Part shown: positions 1 through 9,039 of the stretch, piece by piece
Layout of the letters: every line of letters starts with the position of its first letter
Position numbering within the stretch: position 1 is the stretch's first letter
Notes under the pieces: model-generated
Seen by the model: only the letters and a program-made list of their open reading frames with translations
What the model was told of the DNA's origin: nothing
Databases searched by the model: none
DNA from: Stappia taiwanensis
Lineage (GTDB): Bacteria > Pseudomonadota > Alphaproteobacteria > Rhizobiales > Stappiaceae
DNA: 64,000 nt
Direction of reading: 5' to 3'
Assembly: GCF_014635285.1 (NCBI RefSeq)
Contig: NZ_BMCR01000003.1
Coordinates: 682,001 to 746,000, forward strand
Translations under genes and position numbers: made by a program

Positions 1-2235
1 GGTTACCTGCCGCCCGGTTTTTTCCAGTCCTGGATGACGTCGTTCGATCAAGCCGGCGATCACCGCGCAGCTTCGGAACGTGCGCTTCATCAGGCTGGAG
101 CCGGCCAGCCAGGCATCCAGGTCGTCGCCCAGCATGTCCTCATCGAACAGCCCGTCGAGCGACAGCCGCCCATCGCCGATCATGGCGCCAAGGTCGCCAA
201 GGCCCCAGACGCCCAGCGCATAGTCGCTGGCGACGAAACCGAGCGGGTGCGCGCCGAGCCGCTCCAGCCGGCGGGTGAGCAGCATGCCGAGGGTCTGGTG
301 CGCCAGCCGCCCCTCGAACGGGTAGCACACCAGATAATGCTTGTTGGCGCGCGGGAAGGTCTCCACCAGGAGCCCCTCGCGCAGCGGCAGCCGGGAGTGC
401 TGCCGCTGCAGCTCCAGCCACGCGCGCACCTGATCCGGCAGCGGCGCCCAATTCTCCGGATCGGCCAGCATCTCGCGCACGCTGGCGGCCAGATAGGTCG
501 AGAGCGGAAACTTGCCGCCCTGGTAGGAGGGGATCATCGGCGCGTCGGATCGGGCGCGCGAGACATAGGCCTCGTTCTCGCGGATCGTCTCGAAGCGCAG
601 GATTTCGCCGGCGAAGAGGAACGTGTCGCCCGGGGCGAGCTGGTCGACGAACCATTCCTCGATTTCGCCGAGCATCCGGCCGCCGCGCCCCACCGGTGTG
701 CGCCGGCCTTCGGCGCGCGAGCGCACCAGCCGCACCTTCAGCATCGGCGCCTCGACGATGGTGCCCACATTCAGCCGGTATTGCTGGGCAAGGCGCGGAT
801 GGGCCAGCCGCAAGCGGCCATCCGGCTGTGGTTTCAGCTTGGCATAGCGCTCATAGGTCCTGAGCGCATAGCCGCCGGTGGCGACGAACGCGACCACCTG
901 GTCGAACGCCTCGCGCGGCAGTGTCCGGTAGGGTTCGGCGGAGGTGACTTCCGAAAACAGCTCGTCGGGCAGGAAGGGGCCGGCACAAGCGCAGCCGAGC
1001 ACATGTTGGGCCAGCACATCGAGCGCGCCGCTGCGCAGCGGCGGGGTATCCTGTTCGCCCCGATGCGCGGCGGCCAGCGCCGCCTGGCATTCCAGCACCT
1101 CGAAGCGGTTGGCCGGCACCAGCAGCGCCTTGGAGGGTTCGTCCATGCGGTGATTGGCCCGGCCGATGCGCTGCGCCAGCCGGCTGGCGCCCTTCGGCGC
1201 GCCCACATTGATGACCAGATCCACATCGCCCCAGTCGATGCCCAGATCGAGCGAGGAGGTGCAGACGATGGCCCGAAGGCTGCCATCGGCCATCGCCGCT
1301 TCCACCTTGCGTCGCTGGCCCACATCCAGCGATCCGTGGTGCAGGGCAATCGGCAGCGTGTCCTCGTTGATCCGCCACAGGTTCTGGAACAGCGCCTCGG
1401 CCTGGCTGCGGGTGTTGACGAAGACCAGACTGGTGCGATGCGCCTTGATGGTGCGGTAGATGTCCTCAAGGGCATAGCGGGCCGAATGGCCGGACCAGGG
1501 CAAGCGTTCGCCGGACGAAAGAATGCCGATATCGGGCCGTACCCCGCCGTCCGCCACCACCCAATCGGCAAGGGCCCGGGGCGTGTCCGGCTGCTGGCCG
1601 ACCAGATAGGCGCGCAGATCCTCCGGTTCGGCGACGGTGGCCGACAGGCCGATGGTTCGCAAGCCGGGGGAAAGCCGGCGCAGGGCGGCAAGGCCGAGGG
1701 CAAGCAGGTCGCCGCGCTTGGAGGTGACCAGCGCGTGCAATTCGTCGAGGATCACCGTGTCCACATCGGCGAGCATCGCCCGGCCCTCGGGATCGGACAG
1801 AAGCAGGGCGATCTGTTCCGGCGTGGTCAGGAGGATGTCGGGCGGTTGCCGTTTCTGCCGCTGACGCTTGTGGGTCGGCGTGTCGCCGGTGCGGGTCTCC
1901 ACCGTGATATCCAGCCCCATGCCGGAAATCGGCGCCTCCAGATTGCGGGCGATATCGACGGCAAGTGCCTTCAGCGGCGAGATATAGAGCGTGTGCGTGC
2001 CTGCCCGGGACCGGGCCGCGACCGCGATCTTCTTCCTGCGCCGCGACAGGGCGACAAGGCTGGGCAGGAACCCGGCAAGGGTCTTGCCCGCGCCGGTCGG
2101 GGCGATCAGGAGAACCGACCGGCCTTCTGCCGCCTTTTCCAGAAGGGCGAGCTGATGCGCACGGGGATGCCAGCCACGTCCGGCGAACCAGTCGGAAAAG
2201 CGCTTCGGCAGCAAGGGATCGGCGCGGGCGTCCAT
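1..2235 (-). CDS. Ligase-associated Lhr-type DEXH helicase (3' end outside window)
   Basis: Superfamily 2 helicase of the ligase-associated Lhr class, expected to unwind or remodel DNA ends for the ligase and exonuclease encoded next to it. The frame is open from the ATG at 2235 to the first base of the window, giving 745 codons with no stop. Visible are a Walker A motif (PTGAGKT, about residues 46-52), a DELH box (about residue 163), a VFVNTRSQ segment and a motif VI QRIGRANHR. The last visible residues (EKTGRQVT) resemble the region near the family C-terminus, so I estimate only 70-90 residues are missing. It is transcribed divergently from the exonuclease gene. A phosphoesterase gene often follows this helicase in relatives but would lie outside the window. 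Confidence 0.9.
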   Translation of the reverse strand, partial: MDARADPLLPKRFSDWFAGRGWHPRAHQLALLEKAAEGRSVLLIAPTGAGKTLAGFLPSLVALSRRRKKIAVAARSRAGTHTLYISPLKALAVDIARNLEAPISGMGLDITVETRTGDTPTHKRQRQKRQPPDILLTTPEQIALLLSDPEGRAMLADVDTVILDELHALVTSKRGDLLALGLAALRRLSPGLRTIGLSATVAEPEDLRAYLVGQQPDTPRALADWVVADGGVRPDIGILSSGERLPWSGHSARYALEDIYRTIKAHRTSLVFVNTRSQAEALFQNLWRINEDTLPIALHHGSLDVGQRRKVEAAMADGSLRAIVCTSSLDLGIDWGDVDLVINVGAPKGASRLAQRIGRANHRMDEPSKALLVPANRFEVLECQAALAAAHRGEQDTPPLRSGALDVLAQHVLGCACAGPFLPDELFSEVTSAEPYRTLPREAFDQVVAFVATGGYALRTYERYAKLKPQPDGRLRLAHPRLAQQYRLNVGTIVEAPMLKVRLVRSRAEGRRTPVGRGGRMLGEIEEWFVDQLAPGDTFLFAGEILRFETIRENEAYVSRARSDAPMIPSYQGGKFPLSTYLAASVREMLADPENWAPLPDQVRAWLELQRQHSRLPLREGLLVETFPRANKHYLVCYPFEGRLAHQTLGMLLTRRLERLGAHPLGFVASDYALGVWGLGDLGAMIGDGRLSLDGLFDEDMLGDDLDAWLAGSSLMKRTFRSCAVIAGLIERRHPGLEKTGRQVT

Positions 2236-2356
2236 GCGCCCAGAGATAAGCGCTGGCGGGCGGCGCGTCGAGAGGGTCGCGGCATGGCCACGTGCCCATG
2301 AGAGGAAAGCTGCGGCAGGAGTTGCGCCCGCCCGCCGCCGGCGTAAACTCGCCGCC

Positions 2357-3388
2357 ATGAGCGAGAGCCATCTCCAGCTTGCCAGGGCGGGGCTTTATTG
2401 TCCGTCTGGCGGGTTTTACATCGATCCGCTGCGCCCGGTGGAACGGGCGATCATCACCCATGGCCATGCCGATCACGCCCGCGCCGGCCATGGCGCGGTG
2501 CTGGCGAGCGCGGAAACCCTGGCGATCATGGCCGCGCGCTACGGGCCGGCGTTCGCCGGCCGCACTGAGGTGCTCGCGCCCGGAGAGCGGCTGTCCATCG
2601 GCGGCGTCGGCGTGTCGCTGCATCCGGCCGGCCATGTGCTTGGCTCCATGCAGGTCCGCCTTGACGTTGCCGGAAGGGTGACGGTCGTTTCCGGCGACTA
2701 CAAGCGTCAGCCCGACCCAACCTGCGCGCCGTTCGAATGCGTGCCGTGCGATGTCTTCATCACCGAGGCAACCTTCGGGCTGCCGGTGTTCCGCCATCCG
2801 CCGGCGCGAGCGGAGATCGACCGGCTGCTGGCCTCGCTGGCGCTTTTTCCCGACCGGACGCATCTCGTTGGCGCTTATGCGCTGGGCAAGGCGCAGCGGG
2901 TCATCGCCGAGTTGCGCGGTGCCGGATACGACCGGCCGATCTACCTGCACGGTGCGCTGGAGCCGCTTTGCGCGCTCTACGCGGCGCATGGGGTGGCGCT
3001 GGGGCCGCTGGAGAGCGTCGGCGACAAGGGGCGGGAGTTGGCCGGCGAGATCGTCTTGTGTCCGCCAGGGCAATTGGCGGACCGCTGGGCGCGGCGTTTT
3101 GGTGACCCGGTGTGCGCGGCGGCGAGCGGCTGGATGCGGGTGCGGGCCTGGGCGCGTCAGCGCGGGGCGGAGCTGCCGCTGGTGATTTCCGACCATGCGG
3201 ACTGGGACGGCCTGTGCGCCACCATCACCGAGACCGGGGCGCGGACCGTCTGGGTCACCCATGGCGCGGAGGACGCACTTGTGCATTGGTGCGGGAAACA
3301 GGGATTGAATGCCCGGCCGCTCAACAGGATCGGCTATGGTGACGAGAATGGAATCGAGCGGCCGGATACCCTGTCCGGGCCGCGATGA
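2357..3388 (+). CDS. Ligase-associated metallo-beta-lactamase-fold DNA exonuclease
   Basis: A 343-residue metallo-beta-lactamase/beta-CASP-type protein of the ligase-associated exonuclease family (related to mRNA 3'-end processing factors). The metal-binding motif THGHADH is at residues 34-40, followed by a second histidine region (HPAGHVLGS) and an SGDYK motif typical of the fold. The start is the ATG at 2357. The frame stays open upstream to 2234, but that part overlaps the divergent helicase start and is low-complexity. The gene opens a plus-strand operon with a small NTF2-like gene (19 bases downstream) and the ATP-dependent ligase. The family is known to trim DNA ends. The link to repair here rests on gene neighbourhood. 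Confidence 0.88.
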   Translation: MSESHLQLARAGLYCPSGGFYIDPLRPVERAIITHGHADHARAGHGAVLASAETLAIMAARYGPAFAGRTEVLAPGERLSIGGVGVSLHPAGHVLGSMQVRLDVAGRVTVVSGDYKRQPDPTCAPFECVPCDVFITEATFGLPVFRHPPARAEIDRLLASLALFPDRTHLVGAYALGKAQRVIAELRGAGYDRPIYLHGALEPLCALYAAHGVALGPLESVGDKGRELAGEIVLCPPGQLADRWARRFGDPVCAAASGWMRVRAWARQRGAELPLVISDHADWDGLCATITETGARTVWVTHGAEDALVHWCGKQGLNARPLNRIGYGDENGIERPDTLSGPR

Positions 3389-3407
3389 GGGATGAGGGGG
3401 GCGGGCG

Positions 3408-3827
3408 ATGGCCGACGACACCATGCCAAGGGACGACAACGAGATCGCCAGCGAGGCGGAGGCGGCGATTGCCGAGCTGTTCGAGGCCTATAGCGCCGGC
3501 TTCGACGATTATGACGGCGAGGCGGTCGCCGACTGTTTCGCCTTTCCCGCTGTCATCTGGCAGTTCGGTAAGGGAAATGTCTTTGTCGATGAGGAGGACC
3601 TTCAGGAGAACATCGAGAAGCTGTTCGCCGCGCTCGAAAAGGAGGGCGTCGTGCGCTCCGAATATTCGGTGCTGTCGGCCCATGTCAGCGGCGAGGTGGC
3701 GCTGGTGTCGCTCGCCTGGGTCCAGTCCGATGGCAACGACGAGCCGGTGTTCGAGTTCACCTGCCATTACCAGCTCCTGTTCGACGACGATGAATGGCGG
3801 ATCGCCATGATCGTCAACGAGCACTGA
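3408..3827 (+). CDS. Small acidic NTF2/SnoaL-fold-like protein in the ligase operon
   Basis: A 139-residue acidic protein. It has an N-terminal helical stretch with an aromatic-rich core (FEAYSAGFDDYD), then the alternating strands and C-terminal DDDEWRIAMI pattern seen in NTF2/SnoaL/DUF4440-type proteins. No catalytic residues can be assigned. A G-rich ribosome site (GAGGGGGGCGG) precedes the ATG. The gene lies 19 bases after the exonuclease and 21 bases before the ligase, so it is almost certainly co-transcribed with them. A role in DNA end repair is inferred from position only. It could equally be a passenger gene. Confidence 0.75.
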   Translation: MADDTMPRDDNEIASEAEAAIAELFEAYSAGFDDYDGEAVADCFAFPAVIWQFGKGNVFVDEEDLQENIEKLFAALEKEGVVRSEYSVLSAHVSGEVALVSLAWVQSDGNDEPVFEFTCHYQLLFDDDEWRIAMIVNEH

Positions 3828-3848
3828 TCCCGGCGGGCGGGGTGGGAG

Positions 3849-5498
3849 ATGCTGCGCTTTTCCGCCCTGCTCGACCGCCTGTCCAGCGAGCCGGGACGAA
3901 ACGGCAAGCTGGCGCTTCTGACCGAGTATTTCCGTACCACACCCGATCCGGCGCGCGGCTATGCGCTGGCTATACTCACCGGCGCCTTGCGCTTTCGCCG
4001 AGTTCGCCCGGCGGTGCTGCGCGCGCTGGTGGCCGGGCGGGTCGATCCGGTGCTGTTCGAGCTCTCCTATGATTTCATCGGCGACCTGTCCGAGACCGTC
4101 GCCCTGATCTGGCCGGCACCGGAGGCGGCGGAACGGGAGCCCCCGCCGCTGCCGGAGGTGATCCGCCAGCTTGCCGATGCCCCGCGCGGCGCGGCGGCGG
4201 CCGAGCTTCTGGCTGGCTGGCTCGACGGGCTCGATGAGACCGGGCGCTGGGCCTTGCTGAAGCTGGTCACCGGGGGCCTGCGCGTCGGGGTGTCCGCCCG
4301 CCTCGCCAAGACGGCGGTGGCACGGCTGGGCACGCTGTCCGCCGATGAGATCGATGAGATCTGGCATGGGCTATCGCTCCCGTACGAGAGCCTGTTTGCC
4401 TGGGCGCAAGGACGCGCCGAGCGGCCCGTCACCGACGATCCGGTGCCGTTTCGCCCGCCGATGCTGGCCCATCCGCTTGGTGAGGGCGATCTATCCGGGC
4501 TCGATCCGGCCGATTTCGCCGCCGAGTGGAAATGGGACGGTATCCGCGTTCAGGCAGCCGCCGCGCCCGCTGCCGACGGCGGCACGCGGCAGCGGCTCTA
4601 CAGCCGCGGCGGCGAGGATATTTCCGCCGCCTTTCCCGATCTGGTCGGCAGCTTCGACTTCGAGGCAGTGCTCGATGGCGAGTTGCTGGTGGTGATCGAG
4701 GGGGAGGCGCGCAGCTTTTCCATGTTGCAGCAGCGGCTCAACCGCAAGACGGTTTCGGCCCGGCTCCTGAAAAGCCACCCGGCGGCGATCCGTGCTTATG
4801 ATCTTCTGTCGCTGGAGGGGGAGGATCTGCGGCCTCTGCCGTTCGGCCGCCGCCGGGCGCTGCTGGAGCGGTTCGTTCGCCAGATCGCTCATCCGCGCAT
4901 CGACCTGTCGCCGCTGCTGCCGTTTGGCGATTTCGCCGCGCTTGAGGCCGCGCGCAGCGACCCTGGCCTGTTGCATGGCGGCCGGGACGCGGCAGCCATC
5001 GAAGGGGTGATGTTGAAACGTCGCGCCGCCCCCTATCTGCCCGGCCGTCCCAAGGGCGAATGGTACAAGTGGAAGCGCGATCCCTACCGGGTGGATGCGG
5101 TGCTGATGTATGCGCAGCGCGGGCGGGGCCAGCACTCCTCGTTCTCCTCCGACTACAGCTTCGGCGTCTGGCGGGAGGGGCCGGAGGGCGCGGAACTGGT
5201 GCCGGTCGGCAAGGCCTGTCTTGGCTTGACCGATGACGCGCTTGCCGAGATCGACCAGTTCGTGCGGGCGCATACGGTCAACCGCTTTGGCCCGGTGCGC
5301 GAGGTGGCGCACGACACGGAGACCGGGCTGGTGCTGGAGATCGCCTTTGAGGGGCTGAACCGCTCCAGCCGGCACAAATCGGGGATCGCCATGCGTTTCC
5401 CGCGCCTTGTCTGCCTGCGCCGGGACAAGCGGCCGCAGGAGGCGGATCGGCTGGAAACCCTGTTAGCGCTGCTGCCGGCCAGTGACCGCAGCGCATGA
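3849..5498 (+). CDS. ATP-dependent DNA ligase (cisplatin damage response type)
   Basis: A 549-residue ATP-dependent DNA ligase that seals nicks via a lysyl-AMP intermediate. The adenylation motif I is EWKWDGIR, with the nucleophile lysine at residue 228. Further nucleotidyltransferase motifs are FEAVLDGEL (III), EGVMLKR (IV) and GEWYKWKRDP (V), and an OB-fold-like C-terminus follows. The N-terminal 200 residues form the DNA-binding domain usual in this subgroup. It has a good ribosome site (GGGAG) and the ATG at 3849. It is the third gene of the exonuclease/NTF2-like/ligase operon and lies opposite the Lhr helicase. This set is widespread in Alphaproteobacteria and was named for cisplatin-damage response. 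It is distinct from the replicative NAD-dependent LigA. Confidence 0.92.
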   Translation: MLRFSALLDRLSSEPGRNGKLALLTEYFRTTPDPARGYALAILTGALRFRRVRPAVLRALVAGRVDPVLFELSYDFIGDLSETVALIWPAPEAAEREPPPLPEVIRQLADAPRGAAAAELLAGWLDGLDETGRWALLKLVTGGLRVGVSARLAKTAVARLGTLSADEIDEIWHGLSLPYESLFAWAQGRAERPVTDDPVPFRPPMLAHPLGEGDLSGLDPADFAAEWKWDGIRVQAAAAPAADGGTRQRLYSRGGEDISAAFPDLVGSFDFEAVLDGELLVVIEGEARSFSMLQQRLNRKTVSARLLKSHPAAIRAYDLLSLEGEDLRPLPFGRRRALLERFVRQIAHPRIDLSPLLPFGDFAALEAARSDPGLLHGGRDAAAIEGVMLKRRAAPYLPGRPKGEWYKWKRDPYRVDAVLMYAQRGRGQHSSFSSDYSFGVWREGPEGAELVPVGKACLGLTDDALAEIDQFVRAHTVNRFGPVREVAHDTETGLVLEIAFEGLNRSSRHKSGIAMRFPRLVCLRRDKRPQEADRLETLLALLPASDRSA

Positions 5499-5570
5499 CG
5501 AGGCTTGATTGCCGCGCCGCCCCGTCGCAGGGTGGCCGCTGATTTGCCCGCCGACGAAAACGGATCTCTC

Positions 5571-6191
5571 ATGCAACGCGTGATCGACTATTTCTACACC
5601 CATGCCTCGCCCTGGGCCTATCTCGGCCATCAGACCTTTCTGGCGCTCGCGGATTCCCATGACTACGCGGTGCGGTTTCGCCCGGTGTTGCTCGGCCCGG
5701 TGTTCTCCGAGACCGGCGGCTTGCCGCTGGCCAAGCGGCATCCGGTGCGCCAGGCCTATCGCCAGGTGGAGCTGCAGCGCTGGCGCGCCAAGCGCGAGCT
5801 GCCGTTGACCCTGCGGCCGGCTCACTTTCCGACCAACCCGGCTCTGGCCGACCGGATCGCCCTGGGGCTGGCGATGGATGGCGGGCCGACCGGCGCGTTT
5901 TCGCAAGCTGTGTTCGAGGCGCTCTGGGCCGAGGACCGCGATATCTCCCGCGAGGAGGTGTTGCGGGTGATCCTTGAGCGGCTCGGTGTCGATGCCGACA
6001 AGGCGATCGGTCATGCCAATGAAAAGGACTGCATCGCCAGATATGAGCAGAATCAGGAAGACGCGGTCATGCTTGGCGTGTTCGGCTCGCCAAGCTATGT
6101 GCTGCATGGCGAGGTGTTCTGGGGGCAGGACCGGCTGGACCTGCTGGACGATGCGCTGACCAGCGGCCGCGGCCCCTATCTGCCGGACTAG
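5571..6191 (+). CDS. 2-hydroxychromene-2-carboxylate isomerase family protein (DsbA-like fold)
   Basis: A 206-residue protein of the DsbA/kappa-GST fold, matching the 2-hydroxychromene-2-carboxylate isomerase family. The N-terminus reads DYFYTHASPWAYLG, where the serine-proline replaces the CxxC of true DsbA proteins. The C-terminal region has the expected GVFGSPSYV and VFWGQDRLD segments. The ATG at 5571 starts directly before the domain; an in-frame start 66 bases upstream adds only non-conserved sequence. No aromatic-degradation genes lie nearby, so the substrate is unknown and a glutathione-linked detoxification role is possible. Confidence 0.85.
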   Translation: MQRVIDYFYTHASPWAYLGHQTFLALADSHDYAVRFRPVLLGPVFSETGGLPLAKRHPVRQAYRQVELQRWRAKRELPLTLRPAHFPTNPALADRIALGLAMDGGPTGAFSQAVFEALWAEDRDISREEVLRVILERLGVDADKAIGHANEKDCIARYEQNQEDAVMLGVFGSPSYVLHGEVFWGQDRLDLLDDALTSGRGPYLPD

Positions 6192-6343
6192 CGTTGCCGC
6201 CGCACTGGCTGTGACGCTCCCGTTTGCGCGGCGAAATTGCATGGTCGCGCTTTTGCCATGAGATGCTGGCATGCTCTGTCTTCAGATGCCGACCCGGTCT
6301 CTTCCGGGCCGGCAACAGGCGAACGGAACGAGGAACAAGGACG

Positions 6344-6814
6344 ATGCGTACGAAAGCCCTCGGATGGATGACCGTCGCCGTGATCGGCAGCGGGCTGGTC
6401 GTCGGACCCGCCATGGCCGACAGCAAGGACCGGCCTACGGTGGATCCGGATCGCTATGTGCTGAGCCCGGTGGGGGAAGACGGGTTTCTGCGGCTTGACC
6501 GGCAAAGCGGCCGGGTCGCCGAATGCCGCAAGGCGAATGCCCATTGGCGCTGTCTTGCTGTGCCCGACGCGCAACTGGCGATGGAGCTGGAAATCGAGCG
6601 GCTGACCCTGCAGGTGGCTGAACTCCGCGAGAAGAATGCCGCCTTGCGCGCCCGTCTCAAGGACGGGCCGGAAAAGGATCGCGAGGGACGCGGCGGCCTG
6701 TCGCCGGAAGACGAAGAGGAACTCAACAAGGCGCTCGACTTCACCGAGACGGCGATGCGCCGCTTCTTCGGCCTGATGAAGACCCTGCGCGAGGAGTACG
6801 AGGGGCTGCAATAG
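6344..6814 (+). CDS. Hypothetical secreted coiled-coil protein
   Basis: A 156-residue protein of unknown function. Residues 1-25 look like a cleavable signal peptide (hydrophobic core followed by AMADS). A short conserved-looking globular part contains two cysteines (ECRK and WRCL, about residues 61 and 69), which could form a disulfide. Residues from about 76 to 150 are strongly heptad-like and charged (ELEIERLTLQVAELREK), predicting a periplasmic coiled coil. The ATG at 6344 is preceded by AGGAACAAGG. It is monocistronic, with a convergent thioesterase gene downstream. Confidence 0.75.
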   Translation: MRTKALGWMTVAVIGSGLVVGPAMADSKDRPTVDPDRYVLSPVGEDGFLRLDRQSGRVAECRKANAHWRCLAVPDAQLAMELEIERLTLQVAELREKNAALRARLKDGPEKDREGRGGLSPEDEEELNKALDFTETAMRRFFGLMKTLREEYEGLQ

Positions 6815-6819
6815 CCGCG

Positions 6820-6835
6820 CCGGGCATTTGCCCGG
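6820..6835. terminator. Stem-loop between convergent genes
   Basis: A perfect 7-bp stem with a 2-base loop (CCGGGCA-TT-TGCCCGG) lies directly after the coiled-coil gene. A second, longer GC-rich stem follows at about 6842-6865. The pair sits between convergent genes and probably ends transcription from both sides. There is no long T-run, so intrinsic termination is not certain. Confidence 0.5.
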
Positions 6836-6883
6836 AAGCCCCTCCGGCGGCGTATGTCCCGCCGCCGCCGGGAGGCATCCGTG

Positions 6884-7756
6884 TTAGGCCTTCATGACGC
6901 TCTGGGCGATCGCGCTGCGCACGCTGTCCTCCAGCGGCACTGATTTGCGGTGTTCCAGGTCCATGGCGATCACCACCGCGTCGCAGACCGCCGCCAGTCG
7001 CTGGGTCCGCGTTTCGAACAGGTGATGGCGGAAGGAGAAGGTGGAGCGGGCGGCGCCGGTCAAGCCGCTGACGCACAGCACCGGCTCGCCGGGCTTGAGC
7101 GGGCTGACCCAGACCAGTTTCATTTCCACCGCGACCCGGCCAAGCCCGTGTGTCTCCAGCCAGTCATCGGTCATCGGCGTCATGTTCCAGACATGGGCCG
7201 CCGCCTCGGTGAAGCGGGCCAGGGCGAAGGTATCGTCGGCCCGCCCGTCCGGTCCCGCGTGCCGGGGCAGAACGGTTGCCCGGTTGACGATCCGTCCGCC
7301 GGCGGCCTGCAATTGGGTCGGAGACAGGGAGGTCACCTGCTGGGCGGCGGATAGCCCGCGCGGCAGGGCTGCCTCGGGCATCGGCGCGCTGTGGTCCTCG
7401 AACCGTCGGCGCAGCTCCCGCGCCATGCTTTCGGCGGGGGCGTAGCCGTCTGTCGCGGTGGCGGCCAGCGCGCCGTCACGGCACCGCCGCAACTCATGCA
7501 CCACCGTCAGCATGTAGGGGCCGTCGAAGGCCACATGTGAGCTGGCGATCAGCGCATCGCCCAGATGCAGCTCGCGATGGTAGCGCACATGGCGCGCGCG
7601 CCGGGCGCCGGCAAGCGCGTCGGTCAGCCCGGTGATCAGGCGGAACTGGCGGTCGGCTTCATCAAACCGCTCGAAATAGAACTGCACATTGAGGTGGTTG
7701 TTTTCGTCGCATTCCCAGCGGTTCACAAAGGAATACAACGTCTCGACAGCGGACAT
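6884..7756 (-). CDS. Thioesterase family protein, double hotdog
   Basis: A 290-residue protein with two hotdog-like halves. The N-terminal half begins with NRWECDENNHLNVQFYFERF, resembling the catalytic D-x-N-x-H-x-N segment of 4HBT acyl-CoA thioesterases. The second half contains AAHVWNMTPM and VEMKLVWVSPLKPGEP. The initiation site is good (GAGGAGC before the ATG at 7756). The expected reaction is hydrolysis of an acyl-CoA or acyl-ACP thioester. Substrate chain length cannot be read from sequence. The neighbouring hydrolase gene, 67 bases upstream on the same strand, may be co-transcribed. Confidence 0.8.
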   Translation of the reverse strand: MSAVETLYSFVNRWECDENNHLNVQFYFERFDEADRQFRLITGLTDALAGARRARHVRYHRELHLGDALIASSHVAFDGPYMLTVVHELRRCRDGALAATATDGYAPAESMARELRRRFEDHSAPMPEAALPRGLSAAQQVTSLSPTQLQAAGGRIVNRATVLPRHAGPDGRADDTFALARFTEAAAHVWNMTPMTDDWLETHGLGRVAVEMKLVWVSPLKPGEPVLCVSGLTGAARSTFSFRHHLFETRTQRLAAVCDAVVIAMDLEHRKSVPLEDSVRSAIAQSVMKA

Positions 7757-7823
7757 TCACGGCTCCTCGGGAGCAAAGAGGGAAGGGGAAGGGGGACGAA
7801 TTGGGGAGGGGAAGCCGGCCCGG

Positions 7824-8792
7824 CTAGGGCTCCCCGAGCGCTTCATGCAGAAAGCCTTCGATCCGCCGGTTGCTGTCCGCGGCGATGGCAAGGGGAAACT
7901 GCTGGAAGACGTGGCAGCCATCCGGGTAGACGGCAAGCTCGGCGCGGTTGCCGGCCATGCGCCAGCGCTCGGCCATGAACAGCGTGTCGTCGAGCAGCGG
8001 ATCGGCGGTGCCGACCACGAAATGGGCCGGCGGCAGGTCGGAAAGGTCGGCCATCAGCGGCGAGATATCCGGCAGGGCGGGGTCATGTCCATGTGCCAGA
8101 TAGTGCCGGACGAACATGGTCAGATCGCGGGTGTTCAGCACCAGCTTTTCGGCTCCCCAGCGCCGGGCGCTGGGGGTCAGGCGCAGGTCGAAGCAGCCAC
8201 AGCCGAAGACCACGGCCTGAAACTCACCGGCCAGACCGTGGCCGTCGCGCAGGCGGATCAAGGTGGCGGCGGCAAGGTTCGCCCCGGCGGAATCCCCGCC
8301 CATGGTCAGCTTGTCGATGCCAAGTTCCAGCCGGCCCGTCTCCACCAGCCATCTGGCGGCGGTCTCGCAATCGTCGAGCCCTTGCGGATAGGGGTGTTCC
8401 GGCGCCAGCCGATAGCCGCAGGCCACACCGATCAGGCCGGTCGCCTCGGCAATTTCCTCCAGCCGCATGTCATGCTCGTCGGCGCCGCCCAGGGTCCAGC
8501 CACCGCCATGCAGATAAAGATAGGCGCCGGTCGCCGGCCGGGTGCGCGGGGCGAGAATGCGCAAGGGGATCTCGCCATGGGGCCCGGCGATCATCCGCGT
8601 GCGCGCATGGGGGGAACGCTCGGCGGGCGGGAAGGGGCCGTTCCCTTCGGCCCGCCGCTCGCGGATCACCACCGGCGGGAAGGACCATTGGTCCGGCAAC
8701 AGGGCGAGGCGTCTTGCAAGTTCGCGGTTGAAGGTCCGCGCCTCGTCATTCCCGTCGTCGGAGGGAAGGGGGTGAAAACCGGTGACAGTCAT
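7824..8792 (-). CDS. Alpha/beta hydrolase, HSL (lipase/esterase) family
   Basis: An esterase/lipase of the hormone-sensitive-lipase family. It shows the oxyanion-hole motif HGGGW, the nucleophile elbow GDSAG, the acid-residue region GTADPLLDD and the final catalytic histidine in PDGCHVFQQF. The ATG at 8792 gives 322 residues. An in-frame ATG at 8837 would add 15 unconserved residues. There is no signal peptide, so it is cytoplasmic. The likely substrates are short-chain acyl esters; the exact one cannot be told. A 10-bp tandem repeat lies just upstream. Confidence 0.85.
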   Translation of the reverse strand: MTVTGFHPLPSDDGNDEARTFNRELARRLALLPDQWSFPPVVIRERRAEGNGPFPPAERSPHARTRMIAGPHGEIPLRILAPRTRPATGAYLYLHGGGWTLGGADEHDMRLEEIAEATGLIGVACGYRLAPEHPYPQGLDDCETAARWLVETGRLELGIDKLTMGGDSAGANLAAATLIRLRDGHGLAGEFQAVVFGCGCFDLRLTPSARRWGAEKLVLNTRDLTMFVRHYLAHGHDPALPDISPLMADLSDLPPAHFVVGTADPLLDDTLFMAERWRMAGNRAELAVYPDGCHVFQQFPLAIAADSNRRIEGFLHEALGEP

Positions 8793-8872
8793 TCGGCCCG
8801 GGCCTCGGTCTGCTATTGGCCACAAGGCGGCCATCACCTTGCGGACTTCAAGAAACGGACCCTAGTCTGTGC

Positions 8873-8900
8873 GCCAAGCCCTGCCAAGCCCTGCCAAGCC
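8873..8900. repeat. 10-bp tandem repeat, 2.8 copies
   Basis: GCCAAGCCCT is repeated exactly twice (8873-8882, 8883-8892) and followed by eight bases of a third copy. It lies in the spacer between the divergent hydrolase and YjbQ genes. Confidence 0.85.
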
Positions 8901-9039
8901 TTTGAGGGTGCGAAAGGTTCTTTCCTCGCAAATGCAATTGCCCCACGCACCGTTCTCCGACGGGCGGTCGCGTCTACCGCTTGCATGGCACGAACGACCT
9001 TCGCATACTTTGCGTCCGTCAACGGGCAATGGTGTGTGA

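Noticed and set aside
34-2301. Long plus-strand open frame antisense to the helicase
   Set aside because: The minus frame shows all helicase motifs; the plus frame is a GC-rich shadow without any domain.
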